Source: Castellaniella sp034674885 (GTDB taxonomy: Bacteria > Pseudomonadota > Gammaproteobacteria > Burkholderiales > Burkholderiaceae_B). From it: 64,000 nucleotides of DNA. The position numbers were made by a program, and so were the translations under genes. Below are positions 1 through 7,893 of this stretch, piece after piece (the first letter of the stretch is position 1; each line of letters begins with the position of its first letter). Where the stretch lies: the NCBI RefSeq assembly GCF_034674885.1, contig NZ_JAUCDS010000005.1, positions 62,001 to 126,000 of the forward strand, given 5' to 3'. Below the pieces are notes generated by a model that saw only the letters and a list, made by a program, of their open reading frames with translations, did not search any database and was not told where the DNA came from.

Positions 1-189
1 GAAGACCGCTTCGTGATTCCCACCGCGCATCGGGAAAATGCCGAAAACGCCTTCGAGATCCGGGGGGGCTGCGGGTTCACCTTCGGCAATGGCTGTTCGG
101 GGGGCAGTTCCGATGGCTCTTTGTTTGGCAAGCCGCGCGGCAAGCGCAAGCCGTCGGTCGTATTTCTGGATCCGGCCAGGACCGCATGA
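1..189 (+). CDS. narH: Respiratory nitrate reductase beta subunit, C-terminal end (partial)
   Basis: Reading frame 1 is open from the first base to a TGA and gives about 62 residues beginning EDRFVIPTAHRE and containing ENAFEIRGGCGFTFGNGC. This is the C-terminal tail of NarH, the iron-sulfur electron-transfer subunit that passes electrons from NarI haems to the Mo-bisMGD of NarG on the cytoplasmic face of the membrane. The four-cluster ferredoxin core and narG lie to the left of the window. narJ follows with its Shine-Dalgarno overlapping the end of narH, so the genes are one transcript. Identification rests on the tail sequence together with narJ and narI next door. Confidence 0.9.
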   Translation, partial: EDRFVIPTAHRENAENAFEIRGGCGFTFGNGCSGGSSDGSLFGKPRGKRKPSVVFLDPARTA

Positions 190-200
190 AGGAGCCCGCC

Positions 201-893
201 ATGACGCATGCCTTGACTCTCGAAGACAGCTCCACCTTTTCCGTCCTGTCGGTGCTGCTGAGCTACCCCGAACAGGACTGGCTGGCCGCGCTGCCTGAAC
301 TGTCCGACACCCTGCCGGCGCCTGCGCGGGATCGCCTGGACCCGCTGTTCGCCTATCTGCGCGGATTCGATGACGTGATCGATCTGCAGGAAGCCTACGT
401 TGCGACCTTTGATCGGCGGGCCGCCCATTCCCTGCATCTGTTCGAACACGTGCATGGCGAGTCCCGGGACCGGGGCCAGGCCATGGTCGACCTGCAGCAG
501 GAATATCTCAAGCACGGCCTGGAACCGGCCACGACCGAATTGCCGGACTATGTGCCGCTGTTCCTGGAGTTCCTGGGGCAGATTCCGCCCCAGGCCGCCG
601 AGGACCTCTTGGGCGACGCCATCCACGTGCTGGCTCGCCTGGGCGACAAGCTGGCCGAATCGGACAGCCCCTACGCCAGCGTGTTCGCGCAGCTGCGGCT
701 CATGACGGCGGTGCAGCCTGAAGTCCTGCCCGATCCCCCCGAAGGCGACATGGAAGAAACCATGATCACCTTCGGGCCGCAGGCCGACGGGACCGAGCCG
801 CTGTTGATGCGCCGCCCCCGCGACGGCGCCCAACCCATTGTGTTCCATCCGCCGCGCGCACGAGCCGGCCATCCGAACGGCAGCCAGACCTGA
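201..893 (+). CDS. narJ: Nitrate reductase molybdenum cofactor assembly chaperone NarJ
   Basis: This 230-residue cytoplasmic protein of the TorD/NarJ family is the dedicated chaperone that holds NarGH while the Mo-bisMGD cofactor and the proximal cluster are inserted; it is not part of the mature enzyme. The body, from FSVLSVLLSYPEQDW through HLFEHVHGESRDRGQAM to LPDYVPLFLEFLG, is typical of NarJ. I chose ATG 201 because AAGGAG lies six bases upstream; an ATG at 186 would overlap narH and lacks a ribosome site. The C-terminal 40 residues are charged and low in conservation. narI starts ten bases after the stop. Confidence 0.95.
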   Translation: MTHALTLEDSSTFSVLSVLLSYPEQDWLAALPELSDTLPAPARDRLDPLFAYLRGFDDVIDLQEAYVATFDRRAAHSLHLFEHVHGESRDRGQAMVDLQQEYLKHGLEPATTELPDYVPLFLEFLGQIPPQAAEDLLGDAIHVLARLGDKLAESDSPYASVFAQLRLMTAVQPEVLPDPPEGDMEETMITFGPQADGTEPLLMRRPRDGAQPIVFHPPRARAGHPNGSQT

Positions 894-903
894 GGAGACC
901 ATC

Positions 904-1593
904 ATGAAAGACACACTTGATCTGTTCTTTTTCGGGGTGTACCCCTACATTGCCCTGACTGTGTTCTTCCTGGGCAGCCTGGTGCGCTTCGAGCGCGAAC
1001 AGTACACCTGGAAAAGCGATTCCAGCCAGTTGCTGCGTTCCGGGTCGCTGCGATGGGGCAGCAATCTGTTCCACATCGGGATCATTTCGCTGTTCTTCAC
1101 GCACCTGGTCGGGCTGCTGACGCCGCCCGCCGTCTACCATGCCTTTGGCGTCACCACGCATTTCAAGCAGTGGATGGCCATCGTCGTGGGGGCCGTCCTG
1201 GGTGTGGTCTGCCTGATCGGCCTGGTGATGCTGATCCATCGCCGTTGGTCGGAAATCCGCCTGCATCACAATTCCACGGTCTCGGATTGGGTCACGCTGC
1301 TGTGGATCCTGCTGGTGCTGGTCCTGGGCCTGATCTCGCTCTTCACCTCGGTGCAGCATACCGACGGGGCGGTCATGGTGCAGCTGGGCGACTGGGCGCA
1401 GCGCATCGTGACCTTCCGCGCCGGGGCAGTGGGCGCGCTGGTGGGCGTGCCGGGAATCTATCGCATTCACATGGTGCTGGGCATGACGCTGTTCGTGATC
1501 TTCCCCTTCACCCGTCTGGTGCACGTGTGGTCGGGCTTCGCTTCCGTCACCTACCTGGTGCGCCCCTGGCAACTGGTGCGTCCGCGCCGCTGA
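904..1593 (+). CDS. narI: Respiratory nitrate reductase gamma subunit (cytochrome b)
   Basis: NarI is the membrane dihaem b subunit that oxidises quinol and feeds electrons to NarH. The 229-residue product has about five hydrophobic helices. Two histidine pairs are visible, FHIGIISLFFTHL in helix 2 and HMVLGMTLFVIFPFTRLVHV in the last helix, matching the four axial haem ligands of the family. Length matches the family (about 225). ATG 904 is preceded by GAGGAG; a longer in-frame extension inside narJ is not needed. The gene is in the nar operon and is followed directly by a PpiC-type isomerase gene. Confidence 0.96.
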   Translation: MKDTLDLFFFGVYPYIALTVFFLGSLVRFEREQYTWKSDSSQLLRSGSLRWGSNLFHIGIISLFFTHLVGLLTPPAVYHAFGVTTHFKQWMAIVVGAVLGVVCLIGLVMLIHRRWSEIRLHHNSTVSDWVTLLWILLVLVLGLISLFTSVQHTDGAVMVQLGDWAQRIVTFRAGAVGALVGVPGIYRIHMVLGMTLFVIFPFTRLVHVWSGFASVTYLVRPWQLVRPRR

Positions 1594-1602
1594 GGATTGC
1601 TC

Positions 1603-2349
1603 ATGATCACTGTGAACGACGTCGTCATCGCCGAGGCCGATATCCTGGCCGAGGTGCCGAACCACGAACAGGAAGCCAACCCGCGTCTGGCTGCCGGGCA
1701 GGAACTGGTGCTGCGCGAACTGATCCGCCAGCGGGGCGGCGAACTGGACCTGAACGCCGATGGCGACGAGGCCCTTCTGGCTGCGGTGCTGACCGAAGAC
1801 GTGCGTACCCCGCAGGCCGACGAGGCCAGTTGCCGGCGCTACTATGACCAGCATCCCGATGAGTTCCGCGAAGGCGACCTGATCGAGGTCTGGCACATCC
1901 TGTTCCAGGCGACCTCGGGCCTGGACGTGCAGAAGCTGCGGTCTCGCGCCAATCTGCACCTGGCCGAACTGCATCGCCAGGGCTTGGGGGCGTTCGGCCA
2001 GTTCGCCCGCGAATATTCCAACTGCCCTTCGGGGGCGGAAGGCGGTTCCCTGGGGGAACTCAGCCGAGGCGAGATGGTGCCGGAATTTGAAAAGGCCGTG
2101 TTCGCCCTGCCGGAATACACCCTGGCCGGCGAGCTGATCGAGACGCGCTTCGGCTTTCATATCGTGCGCACCGGCCGCAAGGTCGAAGGCCGGATCGTGC
2201 CCTTTGACGAGGCGCATGACCGGCTGGCTGCGTGGCTGGAGGAATCCAGCTACCGCCGTGCCGTGCATCAGTATCTGCAGCAGCTGGTGGGCGCGGCGCA
2301 GATCCAGGGAATCCCGATGCAGGGGGCGGATTCCCCGCTGGTGCAATAG
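1603..2349 (+). CDS. Parvulin-type peptidyl-prolyl isomerase of the nar operon
   Basis: The 248-residue protein has a PpiC/rotamase domain in its C-terminal two thirds: EVWHILFQAT opens the fold, SNCPSGAEGGSLGEL is the conserved Gly-rich loop, and ETRFGFHIVRTGRK is the terminal strand. The first 100 residues are helical and there is no signal peptide, so it should act in the cytoplasm. Position nine bases after narI suggests a role in folding or maturing nitrate reductase, as has been proposed for nar-linked NifM/PpiC-like genes in other beta- and gammaproteobacteria; the role here is inferred. Start ATG 1603 follows GAGGA; an upstream TTG is less likely. Confidence 0.88.
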   Translation: MITVNDVVIAEADILAEVPNHEQEANPRLAAGQELVLRELIRQRGGELDLNADGDEALLAAVLTEDVRTPQADEASCRRYYDQHPDEFREGDLIEVWHILFQATSGLDVQKLRSRANLHLAELHRQGLGAFGQFAREYSNCPSGAEGGSLGELSRGEMVPEFEKAVFALPEYTLAGELIETRFGFHIVRTGRKVEGRIVPFDEAHDRLAAWLEESSYRRAVHQYLQQLVGAAQIQGIPMQGADSPLVQ

Positions 2350-2453
2350 GGGGCCCCCACGCTGCGCAGCCTGCGGCCGCTTGCTGCCCCCCGAGGGGGC
2401 GCCTTTCGCCTTGGGGCGGCCCGGCGGCGAAAGGGCTGTTCTAGCCCGGGCTG
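2349..2453. repeat. GC-rich multi-hairpin spacer between convergent genes
   Basis: The gap between ppiC and nsrR, which converge, holds four successive inverted repeats: GGGGGCCCCC at 2349-2358, GCCCC/GGGGC around 2386-2400, GCCTTTCGCC (2401-2410) facing GGCGAAAGGG (2426-2435), and AGCCCGGGCT at 2443-2452. There is no T tract. The composition resembles mosaic intergenic elements I recall from Bordetella-type genomes, usually between convergent genes. It probably ends transcription from both sides. Its membership of a repeat family cannot be shown here because I found no second copy in the window. Confidence 0.55.
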
Positions 2454-2455
2454 CT

Positions 2456-2905
2456 CTAAGCCCGCGTAGCCACGCGCTCGGGAACGATCCGAACCGTGTC
2501 GGGCGGGGCCGGAGGCAGCACGTCGGCCAGGGTGCGGGCGTCCAGATAGTCCATGAACGCCTGCAGCGCCCCGGCGATGACGGGTTTCAGGCCGCAGTGG
2601 CCAGTCAGGATGCAGTGGTTGCCGGGCCCCATGCATTCGACCAGGGCCAGGTCGTTTTCCATGTCGCGAATCAGGGCGCCCAGCGAAATATCGTGCGGTT
2701 CGTGGGCCAGTTCCATGCCGCCGTTCTTGCCGCGCACCGTGCGGATCCATCCGTGCTGGGCCAGCCGGTGCGTGATCTTCATCAGATGCGGTTCGGAAAT
2801 TCCGTAGAACTGGGCGATCTCGGCGATCGTGCACAGCCGGTCGCGGTGGCTGCTGAGATACATCAGCAGCCGGACCGCATAGTCGCTCATGTTGGTCAGT
2901 CGCAT
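2456..2905 (-). CDS. nsrR: Nitric-oxide-sensing Rrf2-family repressor NsrR
   Basis: The 149-residue Rrf2-type winged-helix regulator starts MRLTNMSDYAVRLLMYL, has the DNA-recognition helix region SEPHLMKITHRLAQHGWI, and carries three cysteines in ECMGPGNHCILTGHCGLK that bind the NO-sensitive iron-sulfur cluster. NsrR represses NO-detoxification genes until nitrosylation of the cluster releases it. Three clustered cysteines with CX6C and CX5C spacing separate it from IscR. It is the last gene of an operon with nnrS (16 bases upstream) and a truncated haemoglobin. With an NsrR-like site ahead of that operon, autoregulation is likely. Confidence 0.92.
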   Translation of the reverse strand: MRLTNMSDYAVRLLMYLSSHRDRLCTIAEIAQFYGISEPHLMKITHRLAQHGWIRTVRGKNGGMELAHEPHDISLGALIRDMENDLALVECMGPGNHCILTGHCGLKPVIAGALQAFMDYLDARTLADVLPPAPPDTVRIVPERVATRA

Positions 2906-2921
2906 GGTGGCGGCCGTCCGG

Positions 2922-4244
2922 CTAGCGGGCCTGAGCGGGTTGAACCCCGGCGGCCTTTTTGGGGGCAGCGACCGGGGCAGGTTTGTCCGGCCGCGGGCGG
3001 ATCAGCATCGGCACGAAGCGCCACAGGTACAGGCCCAGCGACAGAATCCAGGCCAGCGCGGCCAGGTGCAGCAGATGCAGGCTGGCGGCCGAGGGCCATA
3101 GCGCGGCCAGGCGCAGCAGGGCGGCCAGCACCATCAGCCAGTGGCCCGCCAGCATGCTGCGATCCAGCGCCAGGGGGCGCCCCAGGTGGCCCAGGGCGGT
3201 GCGTGTCAGCATGCCGATGATCAGGATGCAGAAGCCCGCCAGACCGATCAGGTGCACGTGGGTGGCGCCACGGGCCAGCACGCCGTTGAGAATGGCCGGG
3301 TCGAACAGGTTGCTGAATTTCCAGGCGGCGGCCAGCAGGCCGATGCCGATGAAGGCGTAGCCCAGGTACAGAATCCACAGCATGGGCTTGCGCAGCACCG
3401 CCTGGGGTTTCCAGCAGGCCAGCTGGCCCAGGCTGATCAGGCCGGTGATGCCCAGGCTGGCCGCCATGATCAGGGTCAGGGTGTGGGGGCCGCTGCCCGG
3501 CGTCATGGGAACGTCGGTGATCTGGGCCAGCACGCCGGCCGCCAGGGCCAGGACGCTGAAGATCATCTGCGCGTGCCCGGACCGGACCAGCATGGGGATT
3601 TGCAGGCCTTGCACCATGCGCATGGCGAAAAATGGGATGACCCGGCGGGCGATCAGCAAGGCCACGACGGCCATGCCGATCAGGCCCAGGTCGAAGCGTT
3701 CCATCAGCGCCAGGTAGTCGCCCTGCAGGGCCGCCAGCAGATACAGCAGGTCCGCGATGCCCAGTGCCAGGACCAGGGCGGGCAGGCCGTAGTTGCGCCG
3801 GCTGCGGCCCTTGAACATGACACGGGCCAGGGCGACCGCAGCGCCCAGGAAGAACAGCAGCTCGGCGGCGGTCGCGATCCAGAAACCGGTCAGGCCACCA
3901 GCCAGGAAGCCGATGCGCGCGATGCACCACAGGATGCACAGGCCGGCCAGGGGCCGGCCCTGCAGCGGGTTGAATCCCGTCCAGGTGGCGCTGGCCGTCA
4001 GCAGGAAGCCGATCGCGATGGTGATGATGAAGCCCCACAGCATTTCATGCGCGTGCCAGGCCACCAGGGTCAGCGGCTCGCCCAGCAGTTGCGGGGCAAA
4101 GATCCACAGGGCGATCGAAATCACTGCCCAGCTGGCGCCAGCGATGTACAAGGGGCGGAAACCCAGCGCCAGGAAGGCCGCCATGGAAGGGCCGGCCGGA
4201 GTGGCTCGGGCGGGGGTTTCTTCAATGTTCAGCAGATGGGACAT
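2922..4244 (-). CDS. nnrS: NnrS family haem-copper membrane protein
   Basis: The 440-residue integral membrane protein has about twelve hydrophobic segments and the family signatures FRPLYIAGASWAV and AWHAHEMLWGF near the N-terminus. NnrS proteins are induced by nitric oxide and, from work in Vibrio cholerae and Rhodobacter, protect iron-dependent metabolism during NO stress; the precise chemistry is unsettled. The gene overlaps the upstream haemoglobin gene by 23 bases and is followed by nsrR, so all three are probably one transcript. The C-terminal 30 residues are Pro/Lys/Ala-rich and cytoplasmic. Start MSHLLNIEE is the only ATG that gives the full first helix. Confidence 0.9.
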   Translation of the reverse strand: MSHLLNIEETPARATPAGPSMAAFLALGFRPLYIAGASWAVISIALWIFAPQLLGEPLTLVAWHAHEMLWGFIITIAIGFLLTASATWTGFNPLQGRPLAGLCILWCIARIGFLAGGLTGFWIATAAELLFFLGAAVALARVMFKGRSRRNYGLPALVLALGIADLLYLLAALQGDYLALMERFDLGLIGMAVVALLIARRVIPFFAMRMVQGLQIPMLVRSGHAQMIFSVLALAAGVLAQITDVPMTPGSGPHTLTLIMAASLGITGLISLGQLACWKPQAVLRKPMLWILYLGYAFIGIGLLAAAWKFSNLFDPAILNGVLARGATHVHLIGLAGFCILIIGMLTRTALGHLGRPLALDRSMLAGHWLMVLAALLRLAALWPSAASLHLLHLAALAWILSLGLYLWRFVPMLIRPRPDKPAPVAAPKKAAGVQPAQAR

Positions 4245-4644
4245 GGGCGTCGAACTCGGTCATGGGTTGATCAGGGTGGTGGCTGATCTGGTAGCCGTAC
4301 CACAGACTGCGGGCAATGCGATGGGCGAAGTCCCGGGCTAGCGCGACGAAGGCCGGATTGTCGAATTCGCCCAGGGTTTCGCCGAACAGATCCAGCCAGC
4401 GGGTGAACATGGGGCCTTCCAGGCCAGGCAGCGCCACGTGGCGCGGCATGGGTGTGCCGCTGTATGTGCCGGTGCGGCGCAGCAGCGACGACCAGAAGCG
4501 CACCATGCGTTCCAGGTGCTCGTCCCAGTCGTCGATGTGGTCATCGAAGATCGGCCCCAGCACCGCGTCCTGGCGCACGCGTCGATAGAAGTGGTGGACG
4601 AGGTTGACGATGTCGTCTTCCGTGCAGACAAAGGAGTCGTCCAT
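4222..4644 (-). CDS. Group III truncated haemoglobin
   Basis: The 140-residue protein matches trHb group III: the helix B region LVHHFYRRVRQDAVLGPIF, then RMVRFWSSLL, and TYSGTPMPRHVAL in which the Tyr-x-Gly-x-Pro-x(3)-His pattern supplies the proximal haem histidine. Such globins bind O2 and NO, and some take part in nitrosative-stress resistance (Campylobacter Ctb is the reference member). It is the first gene of a minus-strand operon with nnrS and nsrR and lies just behind an NsrR-like site, which supports an NO-related job. Its last 23 bases overlap the start of nnrS, a layout that suggests coupled translation. Confidence 0.9.
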   Translation of the reverse strand: MDDSFVCTEDDIVNLVHHFYRRVRQDAVLGPIFDDHIDDWDEHLERMVRFWSSLLRRTGTYSGTPMPRHVALPGLEGPMFTRWLDLFGETLGEFDNPAFVALARDFAHRIARSLWYGYQISHHPDQPMTEFDAHVPSAEH

Positions 4645-4671
4645 GCAGGTCTCGCAGTCGATGGATTCTTG

Positions 4672-4710
4672 AAGATGCCTATTATATGAATCTTTATGGA
4701 TGAGCGTAAA
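4672..4710 (-). promoter_or_regulatory. Promoter with NsrR-like palindrome for the haemoglobin-nnrS-nsrR operon
   Basis: A 23-bp near-palindrome occupies 4672-4694 with arms AAGATGCCTAT and TATATGAATCTT; nine of eleven arm positions pair. This resembles the AAGATGC...GCATCTT type NsrR site. On the minus strand it contains a perfect TATAAT (4686 to 4681), and TTTACG sits 18 bases upstream (4710 to 4705) as a -35. A repressor bound here would cover the -10. The start codon of the globin gene is 28 bases downstream. Pattern and location are seen directly; NsrR binding is inferred from the family consensus. Confidence 0.75.
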
Positions 4711-4839
4711 GCTGCGCAGGCAGGGGAAAAGCTGCTGGAAACCGTCCGTTGGATGGCCGGGCGGGCCGCCGTTCAGTTATCATCAACGTCTCTCTGGCAA
4801 GTCTGCCGGAATCCACTTATTGCCATCCCACTGGTGCTC

Positions 4840-5889
4840 ATGTCCGAACCTGTGATTCTGTCGTGCGTCGTGCCGTGCCTGAACGAACAGGCCAACCTGG
4901 GCATTTTGCTGCCCGAGCTGCTGGCGACCCTGGAATCCCGGGTGGATGCTCTGGAAATCATCGTCGTGGACGATGGCAGCACCGACGGCACACCGGACCT
5001 GCTGCGGCACTGGTGCAGCCTGCATCCCCAGATCGTGTACCTGCGCCTGTCGCGCAATTTCGGCAAGGAAGCCGCCCTGACGGCCGGCCTGGAGGCCGCC
5101 CGGGGCTCGGTCGTGGTCTGCCTGGATGCCGACATGCAGCATCCGCCGCAGATGATTCCGGCCATGCTGGATCGCTGGAACGACGGTGTGCAGATGGTCT
5201 ATGCCGTGCGCGCCACTCGCCAGGATGAAAGTTCATTCAAGCGCGTGGGTTCGCGGGTGTTCTATGCCCTGATGCGCACGTCCGATGGCCGTTCCGTGCC
5301 GCCCAATGCAGGGGATTTCCGCCTGATGGACCGCATCGTGGTCGATGCGCTGCTCAGCCTGCCCGAACGCGACCGTTTCATGAAAGGCCTGTTTGCCTGG
5401 GTGGGTTTCGAGTCCGAGGCCATGCCCTACACGCCGCCGCAGCGCCGGCACGGGGTCAGCCGCTTTCATCCATTGAAACTCCTGCGTTTCGCCGTCGACG
5501 GCCTGACGGCCTTCACCACCTGGCCGCTGCGCCTGCTCAGCCTGCTGGGCGCCTGCCTGTCGCTGGTGGCTTTCATCTACGGCTTGCTGATCATCGTCAC
5601 CCACCTGATGTTCGGCGACCCGGTGCGCGGCTGGGCCACGCTCATCACAGTGGTCCTGTTCTTTTCCGGCGTCAACCTGATGTCCCTGGGAGTCGTGGGC
5701 GAATACGTCGCGCGCATCTTCACCGAGGTCAAGGGGCGTCCTGTCTACCTGCTGCGTGAACGGGTCGGGGGTGGGGCGTCGCTGCGGGCCGATGCCGGCT
5801 CGGTGGATGCCCCGTCAGGCCCCGGCCGGACTGGCCAGGCGGCCGCAGCGGATGGCGATGCCGATCACCCCGAGGGTGGCCAGGCATGA
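4840..5889 (+). CDS. lgmA: Polyprenyl-phosphate glycosyltransferase (GT2, ArnC/GtrB/LgmA type)
   Basis: The 349-residue protein has an N-terminal GT-A domain (SCVVPCLNEQANLG, IVVDDGSTDGT, VVCLDADMQHPP) and two C-terminal membrane helices (about 235-260 and 270-295), the layout of transferases that load a sugar onto undecaprenyl phosphate on the inner membrane face. Its neighbours (ArnT-like, GtrA-like, YdjC-like) match the Bordetella lgm locus for glucosamine addition to lipid A phosphates, where LgmA is the first enzyme; the symbol follows that gene set. Start ATG 4840 (MSEPVILSC) fits the fold; an open in-frame extension back to 4696 has no family support. The gene overlaps the next one by four bases. 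Confidence 0.82.
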   Translation: MSEPVILSCVVPCLNEQANLGILLPELLATLESRVDALEIIVVDDGSTDGTPDLLRHWCSLHPQIVYLRLSRNFGKEAALTAGLEAARGSVVVCLDADMQHPPQMIPAMLDRWNDGVQMVYAVRATRQDESSFKRVGSRVFYALMRTSDGRSVPPNAGDFRLMDRIVVDALLSLPERDRFMKGLFAWVGFESEAMPYTPPQRRHGVSRFHPLKLLRFAVDGLTAFTTWPLRLLSLLGACLSLVAFIYGLLIIVTHLMFGDPVRGWATLITVVLFFSGVNLMSLGVVGEYVARIFTEVKGRPVYLLRERVGGGASLRADAGSVDAPSGPGRTGQAAAADGDADHPEGGQA

Positions 5890-7541
5890 GCCCGCTCGGC
5901 TTCGGTAACGCGGGCCATCGTCTGGTCGATGGCGCCGAATCTGTCTGGCAGGCCCTGCAGGCGCGGGCCTCCTGGATCTGGGTGGCGGCGCTCACTTTTG
6001 TCTGGCTGGCCGCCACGACCTGGACGTATCCCTTGTTGCTGCCCGACGAGGGCCGTTATGTGGGGGTGGCATGGCACATGCTGATGTCGGGCGACTATCT
6101 CACGCCGCGCCTGGACGGCATGCCGTTCTTTCACAAGCCGCCCCTGTTCTACTGGCTGACGGCCGGTGCCCTGGCGGTATTCGGTGACAATGCCTGGGCC
6201 GGCCGCCTGGTGTCGGTGCTGTCGGCCACCCTGATGGTCACGGTGTTCTATCTCTTTTTGCGTCGCTATGCGCGGGTGTCCGCTGCTGGCCGCACGGTGC
6301 TGATTCTGGCGGTGCAGCCCTTTCTGTTCGGCGCCGCGCATTACGCCAACCTGGACATGCTGGTGGCCGCCCTGATCAGCCTGACGGTCATGACGGGGGC
6401 GGATGCGGTGTTCCGCCGCGAACAGCAGCGTTCCGACCGCGCGGCCATCCTGGGGATGTACGTGCTGGCAGCCGCCGGCTTCCTGGCCAAAGGCCTGATC
6501 GGCGTGGTGCTGCCGGGCGGCGTGCTGTTCTTCTGGCTGCTGGGACGGCGCCAGTACCGGGCGATGGGCCGCCTGCTGTGGTGGCCCGGCATCCTGCTGT
6601 TCCTCGCGCTCATCCTGCCCTGGATGGTGGCCATGCAGGCCCGCCATCCCGGATTCTTCGACTATTACATCGTTTATCAGCATTTCCAGCGCTTCCTGGA
6701 AACCGGCTTCAACAATCCGCATCCCTTCTGGTTCTACGTGCCGGTCGTGCTGGGCCTGACCTTGCCCTGGTCGATCCAGCTCTGGCGCTGGCTGCATCTG
6801 CACGGGCCTTTGCATGCGGGGTTCGTGCCGCCGGCCAGGCGGTCCGAACAGGTGGATCGCCGGGTCCTGCGCGGCCTGATGCTGTCCTGGCTGGCCGTCG
6901 TGCTGGTGTTCTTTTCCATTCCCAGCTCGAAGCTGGTCGGTTACGTGATCGCCGTCCTGCCGCCGCTGGCCTGGTTCATCCAGGAAACCTTCGAACAGCG
7001 CAAGGAAGAAACCGCCCCGGACGTGCGCCGCAGCCTGATGCGCCACGCCCTGGTCGCTCTGGGCCTCTGCCTGCTGGCGGTGGTGGTCCTGCTGGCCTTT
7101 CCGCAGCGCAGTTCCAAATCCCTGGCGCAGACGCTGGCGCAGTCCGCCGCGCCGGGCGATCGTCTGGTGATGTTCAACCAGTTCGCCTACGACGTGCCGA
7201 TGTACGCCGACTGGCGGTCTCCCATCGTGGTGGTGACGAATTGGGACGATCCCGGCGTCCTCCAGGGCGACGACTGGCGCCGCGAACTGGCCGATGCCGC
7301 TGCGTTCATGCCCGATCACGGGGCGGACGTGCTGTGGCAGCCGTCGCGTCTGCAGGATGCCCTGTGCCAGCCCGGTCATCCGACGACGTGGCTGATGGCT
7401 TGGCTGGACGAAGCCGACCGTCTGCCGGCATTGGCCGGTCGGGCGCCGGTGGGGCAGTCGCGCAAGATGGGCCTGTGGCGGATCGCTGCCGGGGATGCCG
7501 TCAGCGGTTGTGGCGAAACGCCCAGTAACGCCCCAGAATGA
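5886..7541 (+). CDS. lgmB: ArnT-like lipid A glycosyltransferase
   Basis: This 551-residue membrane protein, almost the length of E. coli ArnT (550), begins with a TM helix followed by the periplasmic loop LLLPDEGRYVGVAWHML, which carries the Asp-Glu pair of the ArnT/PMT family, and has roughly twelve TM segments before a soluble C-terminal domain. ArnT enzymes move an aminosugar from undecaprenyl phosphate to lipid A phosphate at the periplasmic face, lowering negative charge and raising resistance to cationic peptides. In Bordetella the equivalent (LgmB) adds glucosamine. The start overlaps lgmA (ATGA). The last 41 bases overlap the convergent GtrA-type gene. Confidence 0.85.
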   Translation: MSPLGFGNAGHRLVDGAESVWQALQARASWIWVAALTFVWLAATTWTYPLLLPDEGRYVGVAWHMLMSGDYLTPRLDGMPFFHKPPLFYWLTAGALAVFGDNAWAGRLVSVLSATLMVTVFYLFLRRYARVSAAGRTVLILAVQPFLFGAAHYANLDMLVAALISLTVMTGADAVFRREQQRSDRAAILGMYVLAAAGFLAKGLIGVVLPGGVLFFWLLGRRQYRAMGRLLWWPGILLFLALILPWMVAMQARHPGFFDYYIVYQHFQRFLETGFNNPHPFWFYVPVVLGLTLPWSIQLWRWLHLHGPLHAGFVPPARRSEQVDRRVLRGLMLSWLAVVLVFFSIPSSKLVGYVIAVLPPLAWFIQETFEQRKEETAPDVRRSLMRHALVALGLCLLAVVVLLAFPQRSSKSLAQTLAQSAAPGDRLVMFNQFAYDVPMYADWRSPIVVVTNWDDPGVLQGDDWRRELADAAAFMPDHGADVLWQPSRLQDALCQPGHPTTWLMAWLDEADRLPALAGRAPVGQSRKMGLWRIAAGDAVSGCGETPSNAPE

Positions 7542-7893
7542 AGGTCATGCCGGCAATGCCGATCAGCACCAGCGCCAGCAGGATGTCGTAACGGATCGGG
7601 GTGATGTTCAACAGAGTGGCATAGGCGGCTTCATTGACGGCGAACCCCAGGGCGGACACCAGAAAGAATCGCACGGCCGCTTGCAGCAGGGGGGCCTGCT
7701 GATGGCGGAACGTCAGCCGGTAGTGGCCGGTGAACGATACGCCGAAAGCCACCAGCCACCCCGCCACATTGGCCAGCAGCGGCGCCAGCCCCGCCCAGGC
7801 CACGCAGGCGACGGCGACCGCCCAATGAGTGGCCGCCGCTGCGCAGCCTACAATGACGAACCAGCCGATCTGGGTATAGAGTTTTCTGAACAT
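7501..7893 (-). CDS. lgmD: GtrA-like four-helix membrane protein (putative lipid-linked sugar flippase)
   Basis: The 130-residue protein has four TM helices in the GtrA/DPMS3 pattern: RKLYTQIGWFVIVGCAAAA, the VAGWLVAFGVSFTGHYRLTF loop, FFLVSALGFAVNEAAY, and a final helix ending GRYWAFRHNR. GtrA proteins are thought to flip polyprenyl-linked sugars across the inner membrane. Context with lgmA and lgmB supports delivery of the lipid-linked aminosugar to the periplasm, as proposed for LgmD in Bordetella; the symbol is by context. ATG 7893 has AGGA five bases upstream. It is transcribed against its partners and its start codon overlaps that of the next plus-strand gene within CATG. Confidence 0.72.
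   Translation of the reverse strand: MFRKLYTQIGWFVIVGCAAAATHWAVAVACVAWAGLAPLLANVAGWLVAFGVSFTGHYRLTFRHQQAPLLQAAVRFFLVSALGFAVNEAAYATLLNITPIRYDILLALVLIGIAGMTFILGRYWAFRHNR

Noticed and set aside
766..2346. A 526-codon minus-strand frame opposite narJ, narI and ppiC.
   Set aside because: The three plus-strand genes form a coherent operon; the frame encodes a His/Gln-rich product with no similarity that I recognise.
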